This document shows positions 54,234-62,481 of a stretch of 64,000 nucleotides of DNA, in pieces (positions within the stretch are counted from its first letter, which is position 1; every line of letters begins with the position of its first letter). A program made the translations under genes and the position numbers. The notes under the pieces were generated by a model, which saw only the letters and a program-made list of their open reading frames with translations, did not search any database and had not been told where the DNA came from. Source of the stretch: Microbacterium sp. SMR1 (GTDB lineage Bacteria > Actinomycetota > Actinomycetes > Actinomycetales > Microbacteriaceae); NCBI RefSeq assembly GCF_003289625.1, contig NZ_QMBN01000002.1:178241-242240 (forward strand). The letters are read 5' to 3'.

Positions 54234-54905
54234 TCAGCCGGCAGGAAGCAGCTGCGTACGCAGCTCGTCGATGTCGGCCGCCATGGCGATCGCGCCGTTC
54301 GCCTCGTCGGGGGTGCTGAAGCCCCACGACACGAAGATGACGGGCACGTCGTTCGCGGCGCCGCCCTCGACGTCGTGGTGGCGATCTCCGATGAGAACGG
54401 GCCGCGACACGTCGATGCCGTCGGCCGCCAGGCGTCGGAGAGCCTCCGCCACGATGTCCGACTTCGAGCTGAGCGTCTTCTCGTCGCTCGTCGCCCCGAC
54501 GATCTCGCGCAGCCGCGGAGCGAGGCCGAAGTGCTCCATGAGCGCACGCACTTGGATCTCGGGCTTCGAGCTCGCCGTCGACTGGGGGACTCCCGCCTCA
54601 TCCAGCTCGACCATGAGGTCGGCGACGCCGGGATAGAGGCGAGCACCGGTCGTGTAACCGTCGGCCTTGCCGAGCACGCGGTAGAACGACACCGCCTCGG
54701 TCGCCTTCTCGGGCGTCATCCCGAGGTTCGTCTGGAACGACTCGTGCATTGGCGGACCGATCCAGTGGATGAGCTCCTCACGCGTCGGCGCGGGGTGGCC
54801 GAAGTGCGCGAGCGTGATCGTGAGGCGGCGGAGGATGCCTTCGGACGCATCGACGACTGTGCCGTCGATGTCCCACAGCACGCAGGAGAACGGCGATCGG
54901 GTCAT
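54234..54905 (-). CDS. HAD-superfamily phosphatase (Gph/PGP-like)
   Basis: A 223-residue haloacid dehalogenase-fold hydrolase. Motif I is LWDIDGTVVDAS, motif II TASSKPEIQVRAL, motif III lysine in SSKSDIVAEAL, and motif IV GDRHHDVEGGAANDV. The cap domain lies at about residues 20-90. This arrangement resembles phosphoglycolate phosphatase or related enzymes, but the substrate cannot be fixed. The ATG at 54905 is chosen; the longer frame is unsupported. Upstream is a TetR gene on the same strand, 95 bp away. Confidence 0.88.
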   Translation of the reverse strand: MTRSPFSCVLWDIDGTVVDASEGILRRLTITLAHFGHPAPTREELIHWIGPPMHESFQTNLGMTPEKATEAVSFYRVLGKADGYTTGARLYPGVADLMVELDEAGVPQSTASSKPEIQVRALMEHFGLAPRLREIVGATSDEKTLSSKSDIVAEALRRLAADGIDVSRPVLIGDRHHDVEGGAANDVPVIFVSWGFSTPDEANGAIAMAADIDELRTQLLPAG

Positions 54906-55000
54906 AGGTCCCACCCTATGTGCGCGATGACGCGGAGTACGGCGTGAGGGTGCCGTCCACCATCTCCAGCACGCGGTCGCAGTGTCTCGCCGACAGGCTG

Positions 55001-55624
55001 TCACCTACGAGGGACAGATTCACATGCGCCGTGCACGCCCCCATCGAGAACCCCGATGACGCCAGCGATCACGTCGTCGGCGTCGCCCCCGTGCTCCACG
55101 AGCTGCATGCCGGCGGTGATGACGCCCTGAACGAGGGCCGCACGGGTTGCGGCATCCGGGATTCCCAGCTCCTCGAGGAGGTGACGCAACGGCGCCGTGA
55201 GTGCGTCGTGTATCGCCATGATCGCCTCGACGTTCTTCGGCGAGATGTCGGTCTGCTGAAGCCCCGTGGCGAGCGTGTGCTTGCCGTCGGCCGTCATCCG
55301 GATCGTCGCGGTGACGTAGGCGTGCAAGCGGGCGCGGCCAGGGGCTGCGGCATCCATCGCGGCCTCGAGTTCCGCGCCCCACTCCTCGAACGCCTGCATC
55401 GCGATCGCGGCGAGGAGGTCGTCCTTCGACGGGAAGTACTCGTAGAAGCTCGACCGGGACAGGCCCGCCCTTTCGCACACCGAACGCGGAGTGATGGCGG
55501 CGACGCCGGCCTCGGCGATGATCGCCTTCGCCGAGGCGAGGAGGGCTCCGTGTTGAGCGACGCGGTGTTCTGCGACGGTCGCAGCGGTGATCTTCGGCAC
55601 CGCCCCATTATGGGTCTCGCTCAT
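55001..55624 (-). CDS. TetR-family regulator
   Basis: A 207-residue repressor with an N-terminal helix-turn-helix (KAIIAEAGVAAITPRSVCERAGLSRSSFYEYFPSKDDLL) and a C-terminal ligand domain. The ATG at 55624 gives the usual length. It is divergent from the aldo/keto reductase gene, starting 66 bp away, so it may regulate that gene. The downstream gene is the HAD phosphatase on the same strand. Confidence 0.9.
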   Translation of the reverse strand: MSETHNGAVPKITAATVAEHRVAQHGALLASAKAIIAEAGVAAITPRSVCERAGLSRSSFYEYFPSKDDLLAAIAMQAFEEWGAELEAAMDAAAPGRARLHAYVTATIRMTADGKHTLATGLQQTDISPKNVEAIMAIHDALTAPLRHLLEELGIPDAATRAALVQGVITAGMQLVEHGGDADDVIAGVIGVLDGGVHGACESVPRR

Positions 55625-55690
55625 GAGGCCCGCCGGGGTGGCTATGCGGGTGGCGGGAATGTCTCGCGGCCCCCGCGCGCTGACATCCTC

Positions 55691-56563
55691 ATGACGACAT
55701 CCAGCACGTCCTCAGCCCACGCTTCCGGCACCTTCCGCATCGGCGGCGACCTCGAGGTCAACCGCCTCGGCTACGGCACGATGCAGCTCACCGGCCCCGG
55801 CGTCTGGGGCCCGCCGAAGGATCACGACGAGGCGATCCGCGTGCTCAAGCGCGCCGTCGAGCTCGGCGTGAACTTCTTCGACACCGCCGACTCGTACGGC
55901 CCCTACGTCGCCGAGGAGCTCCTGAAGGAGGCGCTGCACCCCTACGGCGACGACGTCGTGATCGCGACGAAGGCCGGACTCACGCGTACCGGACCCAACG
56001 AGTGGCCCCCGCTCGGGCGCCCCGAGTACCTGCGCCAGGAGGCCGAGATGAGCCTCCGCCGCCTCGGTCTCGACCGCATCGACCTCTTCCAGCTCCACCG
56101 CATCGACCCGCAGGTTCCCCTCGAGGACCAGGTCGGCGAGCTGAAGAAGCTCCAGGACGAGGGCAAGATCCGCCACATCGGCCTCTCGGAGGTCACCGTC
56201 GACGAGGTCAAGGCCGCGCAGCAGATCGCGACGATCGTCTCGGTGCAGAACCTCTACAACCTGCAGAAGCGGGATGCCGAGGAGCTGCTCGACTGGTCGA
56301 CGGAGCAGGGCATCGGCTTCATCCCGTGGTTCCCGCTCGCGACCGGCGGCCTGACCGGTGCCGACTCGCCGCTCAGCGAGCTCGCCGAGCGCAAGCAGGC
56401 ATCCCCGGCCCAGATCGCGCTCGCGTGGCTGCTCAAGCGCTCGCCGGTGATGCTGCCGATCCCGGGCACCTCGAGCGTCGCGCACCTCGAGGACAACCTC
56501 CGCGGCGCGGAGATCGAGCTGACCGACGACGAGTTCGAGGAGCTGTCGAAGCTCGGTTCCTGA
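55691..56563 (+). CDS. Aldo/keto reductase
   Basis: A 290-residue NADPH-dependent oxidoreductase with the (beta/alpha)8 AKR fold. The catalytic aspartate and tyrosine are in FFDTADSYGPY, the lysine in VIATKAGLTR, and the histidine in FQLHRIDPQ. The C-terminal cofactor region reads LPIPGTSSVAHLEDN. The ATG at 55691 is used, since the frame upstream is long but unsupported. It is divergent from the TetR gene at 55001, a likely regulator. Confidence 0.94.
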   Translation: MTTSSTSSAHASGTFRIGGDLEVNRLGYGTMQLTGPGVWGPPKDHDEAIRVLKRAVELGVNFFDTADSYGPYVAEELLKEALHPYGDDVVIATKAGLTRTGPNEWPPLGRPEYLRQEAEMSLRRLGLDRIDLFQLHRIDPQVPLEDQVGELKKLQDEGKIRHIGLSEVTVDEVKAAQQIATIVSVQNLYNLQKRDAEELLDWSTEQGIGFIPWFPLATGGLTGADSPLSELAERKQASPAQIALAWLLKRSPVMLPIPGTSSVAHLEDNLRGAEIELTDDEFEELSKLGS

Positions 56564-56644
56564 CGGAATGGTGCGAGGCGCATCCGGACCGATACCGGCC
56601 GGGTGCGCCTTCGTCATCGGTGCGGGATCAGGCGTCGGCGGGGA

Positions 56645-57028
56645 TCAGGTGTCGAAGCCGACGAAAGACCACCGCTCTGCGGCATCCGGGCCGAGGTCGA
56701 GGAACACGGCGGTGAACTCGTTGTTGACCCCGTCCTCCCAGAAGGTCAGCGCGGCACGATCCGGCGAGACCGCGATGGAGGCGAGCTCGGACGGCGGACG
56801 CGGGCCGATGAGGGCGACGAGCGTCGGGAGGCGGCGCAGCACGTCCTCCGCGAGTGGAACCACACGTTGGTCGATGTCCGCGCGATTCCGCCCGCTCAGC
56901 CAGACCCCGAGTTCACGCGCTTCGCCCCGGAAGAGGTCGCAGCCGTACTCCACGATCCCGTCGAGTTCGCCCGCGAAGCGCAGCTCCTGCCGGCGGAACT
57001 CCTCGACCGCGTCGGATTCGTCTTCCAT
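56645..57028 (-). CDS. Hypothetical protein
   Basis: A 127-residue protein with an acidic N-terminus, the segment VVPLAEDVLRRLPTLVALIGPRPP and a C-terminal beta-rich part, SIAVSPDRAALTFWEDGVNNEFTAVFLDLG. It has no signal peptide or membrane helix. I recognise no domain. It lies between the reductase and nucS genes on the nucS strand, 52 bp after nucS. Codon use resembles its neighbours. Confidence 0.7.
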   Translation of the reverse strand: MEDESDAVEEFRRQELRFAGELDGIVEYGCDLFRGEARELGVWLSGRNRADIDQRVVPLAEDVLRRLPTLVALIGPRPPSELASIAVSPDRAALTFWEDGVNNEFTAVFLDLGPDAAERWSFVGFDT

Positions 57029-57080
57029 GCGCGAAGCCTAGGCGGCGCGAGCGAAGTGATGGGTCCGCGGCGCGGACGGG

Positions 57081-57779
57081 TCAGAACAGGCGCGGCGCGC
57101 CCGACTCGATGCCCTTCATGGCGTCGTAGTCGAGCGTGACGCAGCGGATGCCGCGGTCGGTGGCGAGCACCTTCGCCTGCGGCTTGATCTCCTGCGCCGC
57201 AAACACCCCGGTTACGGGCGCGAGGTGCGGGTCACGGCCGAGCAGCTCGAGGTAGCGCGTGAGCTGCTCGACGCCGTCGATGTCGCCGCGGCGCTTGACC
57301 TCGACGGCGATCGTGCCGCCCGCGGGATCGCGCAGCAGCAGGTCGACCGGGCCGATCGCGGTGGGGAACTCGCGGCGGACCAGGGTGAGATCCTCGCCGA
57401 TGACCTCGACCTGCTCGGCGAGCAGCCGCTGCAGGTCGGCTTCGACGCCGTCCTTGATCAGACCGGGGTCGACGCCGAGCTCGTGCGACGAGTCGTGGAT
57501 CATCTCGTAGATGCGCACGACGAGGGTGTCGCCCGACTTCGCGTGGGTCACCCGCCACTGCTCGACGACCTGCTCCTCGACATCCGGGTCGTCCTCAGGC
57601 GTCTCGACCGTGAGCGTGCACGGCGGGCTCATCCAGTTGAGCGGCTTGTACGACCCGCCGTCGGAGTGCACGAGCAGGCTGCCGTCGCCTTTGTGCACCA
57701 GCAGCCGAGTAGCCAGCGGAAGGTGAGCATTGAGGCGCCCCGTGTACTGAACGGAGCAGCGGGCGATGACCAGACGCAC
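57081..57779 (-). CDS. nucS: Mismatch-specific endonuclease NucS (EndoMS)
   Basis: A 232-residue endonuclease that cuts mismatched DNA, the basis of mismatch repair in actinobacteria lacking MutS/MutL. The N-terminal DNA-binding half opens [21 protein letters not shown]. The RecB-like nuclease half has [24 protein letters not shown], with the catalytic Asp/Glu/Lys pattern. The C-terminus ESGAPRLF may be a clamp-binding type motif, consistent with the family's interaction with DnaN. Length is normal. Confidence 0.94.
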   Translation of the reverse strand: MRLVIARCSVQYTGRLNAHLPLATRLLVHKGDGSLLVHSDGGSYKPLNWMSPPCTLTVETPEDDPDVEEQVVEQWRVTHAKSGDTLVVRIYEMIHDSSHELGVDPGLIKDGVEADLQRLLAEQVEVIGEDLTLVRREFPTAIGPVDLLLRDPAGGTIAVEVKRRGDIDGVEQLTRYLELLGRDPHLAPVTGVFAAQEIKPQAKVLATDRGIRCVTLDYDAMKGIESGAPRLF

Positions 57780-57795
57780 CCGTCGAGCCTAAGCG

Positions 57796-58365
57796 CTATC
57801 GCTGGGCGGCGTCGGCGTCGGCATCGGAGACGGAGAGCTCGTAGATGATCTCGAGACCATCCTCGTCATCCCACTGCTCGCCGCGCTCGACGAACCCGTA
57901 ACCGTCGATGAGCGCGAGTGACGCGACGTTGTCAGGGCTGATCGTCGCGCGCACCGTGCGCACATCGGGGTGGCTGCGTGCCACGTCGAGCAGGGTCTCG
58001 AGAGCTTGTCGTGCATAACCGCGGCGCCGCAGCGCGGGGTCGACGCGATACCCGACTTCGACCATGCCGCTGGCATCCGGCGGGCCGTGGAAGCCGGCGA
58101 CCCCGACCACTTGATCGAGCCGCGCGTCGACGATGAGGCGGGTGATCCAGGGGGCGTCCTCGGGGCGTTTTCTGACCTGGGCGCTGCGGTGCCGCCAGAG
58201 CCAGTCGCATTCCGGTCCGGTGAGGAACGGGGTCGCGTAGGTCGGGTCGAGTTGCGCTGTGAGACCCGATCCGAGGGCATGGAGCGCCGACTCGGGGAGC
58301 ATGTCGAGGTGGAGAGCCGAGGCTTCGCGGTTCGGATGATGCCACGGGTGCGGGGAGATCGTCAT
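57796..58365 (-). CDS. GNAT-family acetyltransferase
   Basis: A 189-residue RimJ/RimL-like protein. It has WITRLIVDARLDQVVGVAGFHGPPD, then VEVGYRVDPALRRRGYARQALETLL as the acetyl-CoA motif, and VRATISPDNVASLALIDGYGF, common in the family. The tail is acidic. It lies 16 bp upstream of nucS, on the same strand. Substrate unknown. Confidence 0.9.
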   Translation of the reverse strand: MTISPHPWHHPNREASALHLDMLPESALHALGSGLTAQLDPTYATPFLTGPECDWLWRHRSAQVRKRPEDAPWITRLIVDARLDQVVGVAGFHGPPDASGMVEVGYRVDPALRRRGYARQALETLLDVARSHPDVRTVRATISPDNVASLALIDGYGFVERGEQWDDEDGLEIIYELSVSDADADAAQR

Positions 58366-58402
58366 TGCGGATGATTTTGGCAGAGCGACGGTGGTCGCGC
58401 GC

Positions 58403-59125
58403 TCACCGCAGATGCGCGGCGACGGTCGGGATGAGGATCGGTGCGTTGATGGCGGCGTGAAGCACCATGCATGCGACGAGGTTGCGGCGCCAGAGGTACA
58501 GCACGTAGATCGCCACGGTTCCGCTCGCGTGGTAGAGCATCCACTCGGGTCCGAAGGTGAGCAGATGTGGCACGACGAAGAACGGAAGCGTCGTGGCGAC
58601 CGCGACCCAGCGTCGCCCCGTGAGCTGGGTCAGCCGTTCGAGCGGGTAGCCGCGGAACAGGATCTCTTCGCAGATCGCGGCGGTCAGGATCATCGCGACG
58701 ACGGTCAGGACGGGGAGGGCGGCGATGGTCGCCGAGCCCGAGTCGGGCGCCGTCTGCGGGCGGATGAGCTGCGCGAGCCAGCTCCAGGCCATGGCGCCAC
58801 CGAAGAAGATGAGCGCCCATTCGAGGTCTTTGCCCGTCGGTCGCACGATGCGCAGCGACGAGAGCTGGCTCCGCTCGACACCGAAGACCCACGCGAGGAC
58901 GAGCGCCGTCGCGAGCCAGTTCCAGAAGATCGAGGCCGCCGGTCCCGCGAGCCCGATCGCCGCGAGCGGGGGACGCGGGTCGGCTCCCGCGGCGCGAAGC
59001 ACCTCCGGTAGCCACATCGGCGACCACGCGAGCCCGATGCCCACGAGCGCGGTGACCCACGCGCGTGAGCGGGCGCGCGTGCGCTGCGATCGCGCTGCCG
59101 CGACAGAGATCGATTCCGGTTCCAT
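58403..59125 (-). CDS. CPBP-family intramembrane metalloprotease
   Basis: A 240-residue membrane protein with about seven hydrophobic helices. The CAAX-protease-like motifs are visible: EEILFRGYPLERL, the His in PHLLTFGPEW, and LHAAIN near the C-terminus. I used the ATG at 59125. An ATG at 59155 falls inside the palindrome at 59145-59162 and is less likely. It is divergent from the TetR gene at 59182. Possible roles are bacteriocin-type immunity or protein processing, but neither is shown here. Confidence 0.88.
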   Translation of the reverse strand: MEPESISVAAARSQRTRARSRAWVTALVGIGLAWSPMWLPEVLRAAGADPRPPLAAIGLAGPAASIFWNWLATALVLAWVFGVERSQLSSLRIVRPTGKDLEWALIFFGGAMAWSWLAQLIRPQTAPDSGSATIAALPVLTVVAMILTAAICEEILFRGYPLERLTQLTGRRWVAVATTLPFFVVPHLLTFGPEWMLYHASGTVAIYVLYLWRRNLVACMVLHAAINAPILIPTVAAHLR

Positions 59126-59144
59126 CGAAAGCAGACTAGCTACT

Positions 59145-59162
59145 CTAGAGTGCATGCTCTAG
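59145..59162. promoter_or_regulatory. Candidate TetR operator between CPBP and TetR genes
   Basis: CTAGAG (59145-59150) and CTCTAG (59157-59162) form a perfect inverted pair around TGCATG. The site is 20 bp upstream of the TetR start. Confidence 0.5.
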
Positions 59163-59181
59163 TAACGATCGGAGGGCTATC

Positions 59182-59781
59182 GTGGCTCCCGTGCCACGCC
59201 GCCGCGATCCCGAACGCTTCGAAGAGCGGCGTGCGGTGATTTTGGATGCTGCGGCCGCCGAGTTCGCGGCATCCGGATACGCGGCGGCCACCACGGCATC
59301 GATCTACCGTCGCGCCGGAGTGTCGTCGGGCACGCTGTTCCACTACTTCCCGACGAAGCTCGACCTCCTGCTCGGGGTGCTGGAGTTGGGGCGTGCCGAG
59401 ACGGCTCGTGCGCTCGCGGAAATCGCGGAGGGGTCCGCGGGCACCGCCGCCGTGCTGGCCTACGCCGCGCACCTGGAGGCGGAGCTCGCCGACGAGCTGT
59501 ACCCCGGGCTCGTCCGCGCGATCGGCGATGTCGAGCGGCTCGAGCCGATCCGCGCCGCGCTCGCCGCCGAGACCGCGGCGATCGACGACTTCCTCGCGCA
59601 GCACCTCGCGCAGGCTCTCGACGCCGACCCGGCGATGTGCGCCGGCCAGGCTCGCGCGATCCGCTGGCTCTTCGACGGAGCCGCGACCGACGCGGCCGCC
59701 GCGCCCGTCCCAGCCGGGTCCCTCGTCGACGCGGTGTACGTCCTGCTGCGCGGCATGGGGGTGCCGCTGCCGCGGTTCTGA
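59182..59781 (+). CDS. TetR-family regulator
   Basis: A 199-residue repressor with an N-terminal helix-turn-helix (ILDAAAAEFAASGYAAATTASIYRRAGVSSGTLFHYF) and an Ala-rich ligand domain. GTG start at 59182 follows GGAGGG. It is divergent from the CPBP protease and its likely operator lies between them, so it may control that gene and itself. Confidence 0.92.
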   Translation: MAPVPRRRDPERFEERRAVILDAAAAEFAASGYAAATTASIYRRAGVSSGTLFHYFPTKLDLLLGVLELGRAETARALAEIAEGSAGTAAVLAYAAHLEAELADELYPGLVRAIGDVERLEPIRAALAAETAAIDDFLAQHLAQALDADPAMCAGQARAIRWLFDGAATDAAAAPVPAGSLVDAVYVLLRGMGVPLPRF

Positions 59782-60035
59782 GCTACCGCGCCGGCATCTG
59801 CCGGTTGTCCCGTCGTCAGGCTCACCTGCCGTTGAAGCCCCGCGGGCCGTCGGCGAGCACGGTTGAGCCTGTCGACCGGACGGGACCGGCTCGGCTCACA
59901 CAACCCCGACTCCGTCCGCCAGGCCATCTGCCCCCACCCGCTTCACCGCCCCGGCGTGGTCCCAGTTCGGCTGGGAATGGCGGCGGGATACCCGGCCCAA
60001 GTGGGACCTCGCCGCGCGAGAGCGCGGGACCAGCT

Positions 60036-61295
60036 TCAGTGGCGGCCGGCGCCGACCTTGGCTCCGGGCAGCGGCTTCGCGGCCGACGAGGCGAGACCGG
60101 ATGCCGCGACGAGCACCACCAGGATGAACAGCGTCGGCAGCAGGCCGATGTGGTCGCTGATGAATCCGAGGATCGGCGGTCCGCACAGGAACGCGACGTA
60201 ACCGATCGTCGCGGCGGCACTCACGCGGGCGGCCGCGCGGGCGGGGTCGTCGGCGGCGGCCGACATCCCGAGCGGGAAGCCGAGCGATGCCCCGATGCCC
60301 CACAGTGCTGCGCCCACGAAGACGAGCGGCAGGTTCGGGGCGAGGATGAACAGCAGGATGCCGGCGGTCGCGGCGACGGCGAGCACGCGCAGCGTCGCGA
60401 CCCGGCCGAAGCGGTCGACGAGGGGACCGCCGAAGACGCGAACGACGGTCATCGACACGCTGAAGACGGTGAGGGCCGCGGCGCCGATGGCGGCGGTTCC
60501 GCCCTCGTGCTCGACCACGCCGAGCGCGAGCCAGTCGTTCGCACCGCCTTCGGCGAAGGCCATGCCGAGCATGATGATGCCGAGCGTGTAGGTCCGCGGC
60601 TCGCGCCAAGCCGACAGCGAGACCGCGAGGCGCTGACGCCACCCGGGCGCAGGGCCGTCGGCGGGGGCCGCCTCCGCCGACGCGGAATCGGCGGCGACGG
60701 CATCGGTCACCGCCCGGCGGGGGACGTTCGCAATCGCGACGATCGCGAGCACGACGATGAGCGCGGCGATGGTGACAGCGTGGATGGCGACGCCGATGTG
60801 CAGGCTCGCGGCAATTGCGCCGAGCCCGGCGCCGATCACGGTGCCGAAGCTGAAGAAGGCGTGGAACAGCGGCAGGATCGTCTTGCCCGACTGCGTCTCG
60901 ATGGCGGCGCCGTCGACGTTCATCATGACGTCGAGGCATCCGTTGCCGAATCCGAACAGCGCGAGCCCGACGATGAGCATCGCGTAGGAGTGGAAGAAGC
61001 CACTCCCGAGTCCGAGGATCGAGAGGCCGATCGACAGCGTGATCAGCATCCCGAACATGCCGGTGCGGGTGCCGAGCCGGGCAATGATGACCGAGCTGGC
61101 AGAGAGCCCGAGGATCGAGGCGATCCCCATCGCGAGCAGCGCCAGACCGATCTCCCGGTTCTCGATGCCCAGGTCGTCCTTGATCGTGGGTACGCGCGCG
61201 GCCCAGGTGGCGATGCTCAGGCCGCTCGCGGCGAAGATCGCGAAGACGGCGTTGCGCCAGCGCAGGTAGACGGAACGGGAGAGCACATCGGTCAC
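60036..61295 (-). CDS. MFS transporter (YbjJ-like)
   Basis: A 419-residue transporter with 12 hydrophobic helices. It has ATWAARVPTIKDDLGI, LDVMMNVDGAAIETQ and SLGFPLGMSAAADDPARAAARVS. The same group as the island MFS at 44540, so the two are paralogues. The gene is divergent from the LacI regulator, and a palindrome at 61309-61320 lies between them. Sugar or drug transport is possible, but the substrate is unknown. Confidence 0.9.
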   Translation of the reverse strand: MTDVLSRSVYLRWRNAVFAIFAASGLSIATWAARVPTIKDDLGIENREIGLALLAMGIASILGLSASSVIIARLGTRTGMFGMLITLSIGLSILGLGSGFFHSYAMLIVGLALFGFGNGCLDVMMNVDGAAIETQSGKTILPLFHAFFSFGTVIGAGLGAIAASLHIGVAIHAVTIAALIVVLAIVAIANVPRRAVTDAVAADSASAEAAPADGPAPGWRQRLAVSLSAWREPRTYTLGIIMLGMAFAEGGANDWLALGVVEHEGGTAAIGAAALTVFSVSMTVVRVFGGPLVDRFGRVATLRVLAVAATAGILLFILAPNLPLVFVGAALWGIGASLGFPLGMSAAADDPARAAARVSAAATIGYVAFLCGPPILGFISDHIGLLPTLFILVVLVAASGLASSAAKPLPGAKVGAGRH

Positions 61296-61308
61296 CGGGT
61301 CAGCGTAC

Positions 61309-61320
61309 CGAATCGATTCG
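61309..61320. promoter_or_regulatory. Candidate LacI operator
   Basis: CGAATCGATTCG is a perfect 12-bp palindrome with a central CG, between the divergent MFS (start 61295) and LacI-family (start 61352) genes. Confidence 0.6.
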
Positions 61321-61351
61321 ACGTTGCACTACGGCCAGGTACGATCGGGGC

Positions 61352-62410
61352 GTGAACGCACGTCGGCCCACCATCTCGGACGTCGCGCATGCGGCCGGGG
61401 TCTCGCCGTCGACGGCATCCGTCGTCTTCAGCGGCAAGACGCCCGTCAGCGAAGCGACCCGCGCGAAGGTTCTCGCGGCCGCCGCCGAGCTCGGATACCT
61501 CGGACCCGACCCGCGCGCGGCGTCGCTCCGCCGCGGACGCAGCGGGATCATCGGGGTGGTCAGCGGCGGGCGGCTCGGCAGCGTCTTCGGCGACCCCGTC
61601 ATGCGCACGACGATGGACGCGCTCGCCGACGCGGTCGCCCCCATCGGCGCCGGACTGCTGCTGCTGCGCGAGGGCAGCGTCGTCGCGGGGGAGCCGACGC
61701 TCATGACGGCCCCCATCGACGCCGCCGTGCTGATCGGATGCAGCGCGCTGCTGCGCGACCACCTCGCGAGCGTTCGCGCCCGCGGCATCCCGGTCGTCGT
61801 CATCGAAGGCGACGGGGGTGAGGGGGTGCCCCGGATCGCGCTCGACAACCGCGAGGCGCAGCGCCTCGCCGCCGAGCACGTGCGCGACCTCGGGCACACG
61901 AACGTCGTCGCGGTGACGATGCCGGTGCGGTGGGGATCGGAGTCGGGCTGGCTGTCGCGCGACGACGAGAGCACGACGTCGGTCGACGTGGTGGCCGACC
62001 GGCTCGCCGGCTTCCGCGACGTGTTTCCGGATGCCGCCGCCTACGCCGCCGTGGACAGCTCGATCGACGCCGGGGCGGCGGTCGGACGCGCCCTCTTCGC
62101 GGGCGACGGCCCGCATCCGACGGCGGTCGTCTCGCAGAGCGATCTGCTCGCGGTGGGTGTGCTGCGCGCTGCGGAGGAGGCCGGGCTGCGGGTGCCGGAG
62201 GATGTCAGCATCACGGGGTTCGACGGCATCGTGGTCGACGGTCTCGCGCCTTACGAACTGACCACGCTCGTGCAACCGGCCTGGCAGAAGGGGCGCGCCG
62301 CCGGCGAGGCCGTGGCAGCGCTCCTGGCCGGTGACACGCCCGACTCGCAGTGGTTCACGAGTACGTTCCGTCTGGGGAACACGACGGGGCCGGTCGCTGT
62401 CAAGTCTTAG
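61352..62410 (+). CDS. LacI-family transcriptional regulator
   Basis: A 352-residue repressor with an N-terminal helix-turn-helix (TISDVAHAAGVSPSTASVVFSGK) and a periplasmic-binding-protein-like effector domain (from about residue 60), including VVIEGDGGEGVPRIALDNREA. GTG start at 61352. It is divergent from the MFS transporter and probably controls it through the palindrome at 61309. The effector is likely a sugar. Confidence 0.92.
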   Translation: MNARRPTISDVAHAAGVSPSTASVVFSGKTPVSEATRAKVLAAAAELGYLGPDPRAASLRRGRSGIIGVVSGGRLGSVFGDPVMRTTMDALADAVAPIGAGLLLLREGSVVAGEPTLMTAPIDAAVLIGCSALLRDHLASVRARGIPVVVIEGDGGEGVPRIALDNREAQRLAAEHVRDLGHTNVVAVTMPVRWGSESGWLSRDDESTTSVDVVADRLAGFRDVFPDAAAYAAVDSSIDAGAAVGRALFAGDGPHPTAVVSQSDLLAVGVLRAAEEAGLRVPEDVSITGFDGIVVDGLAPYELTTLVQPAWQKGRAAGEAVAALLAGDTPDSQWFTSTFRLGNTTGPVAVKS

Positions 62411-62481
62411 CCGATCGACCGTAGACCGGCATCCTGTCGGTAAGATGGGTGACACGACCCCCCACGCCCAGAGGAGGCCTG

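Noticed and set aside
59637..61355. A 572-codon plus-strand open frame
   Set aside because: It is antisense to the MFS transporter and has a low-complexity Arg/Asp/Glu composition without domains.
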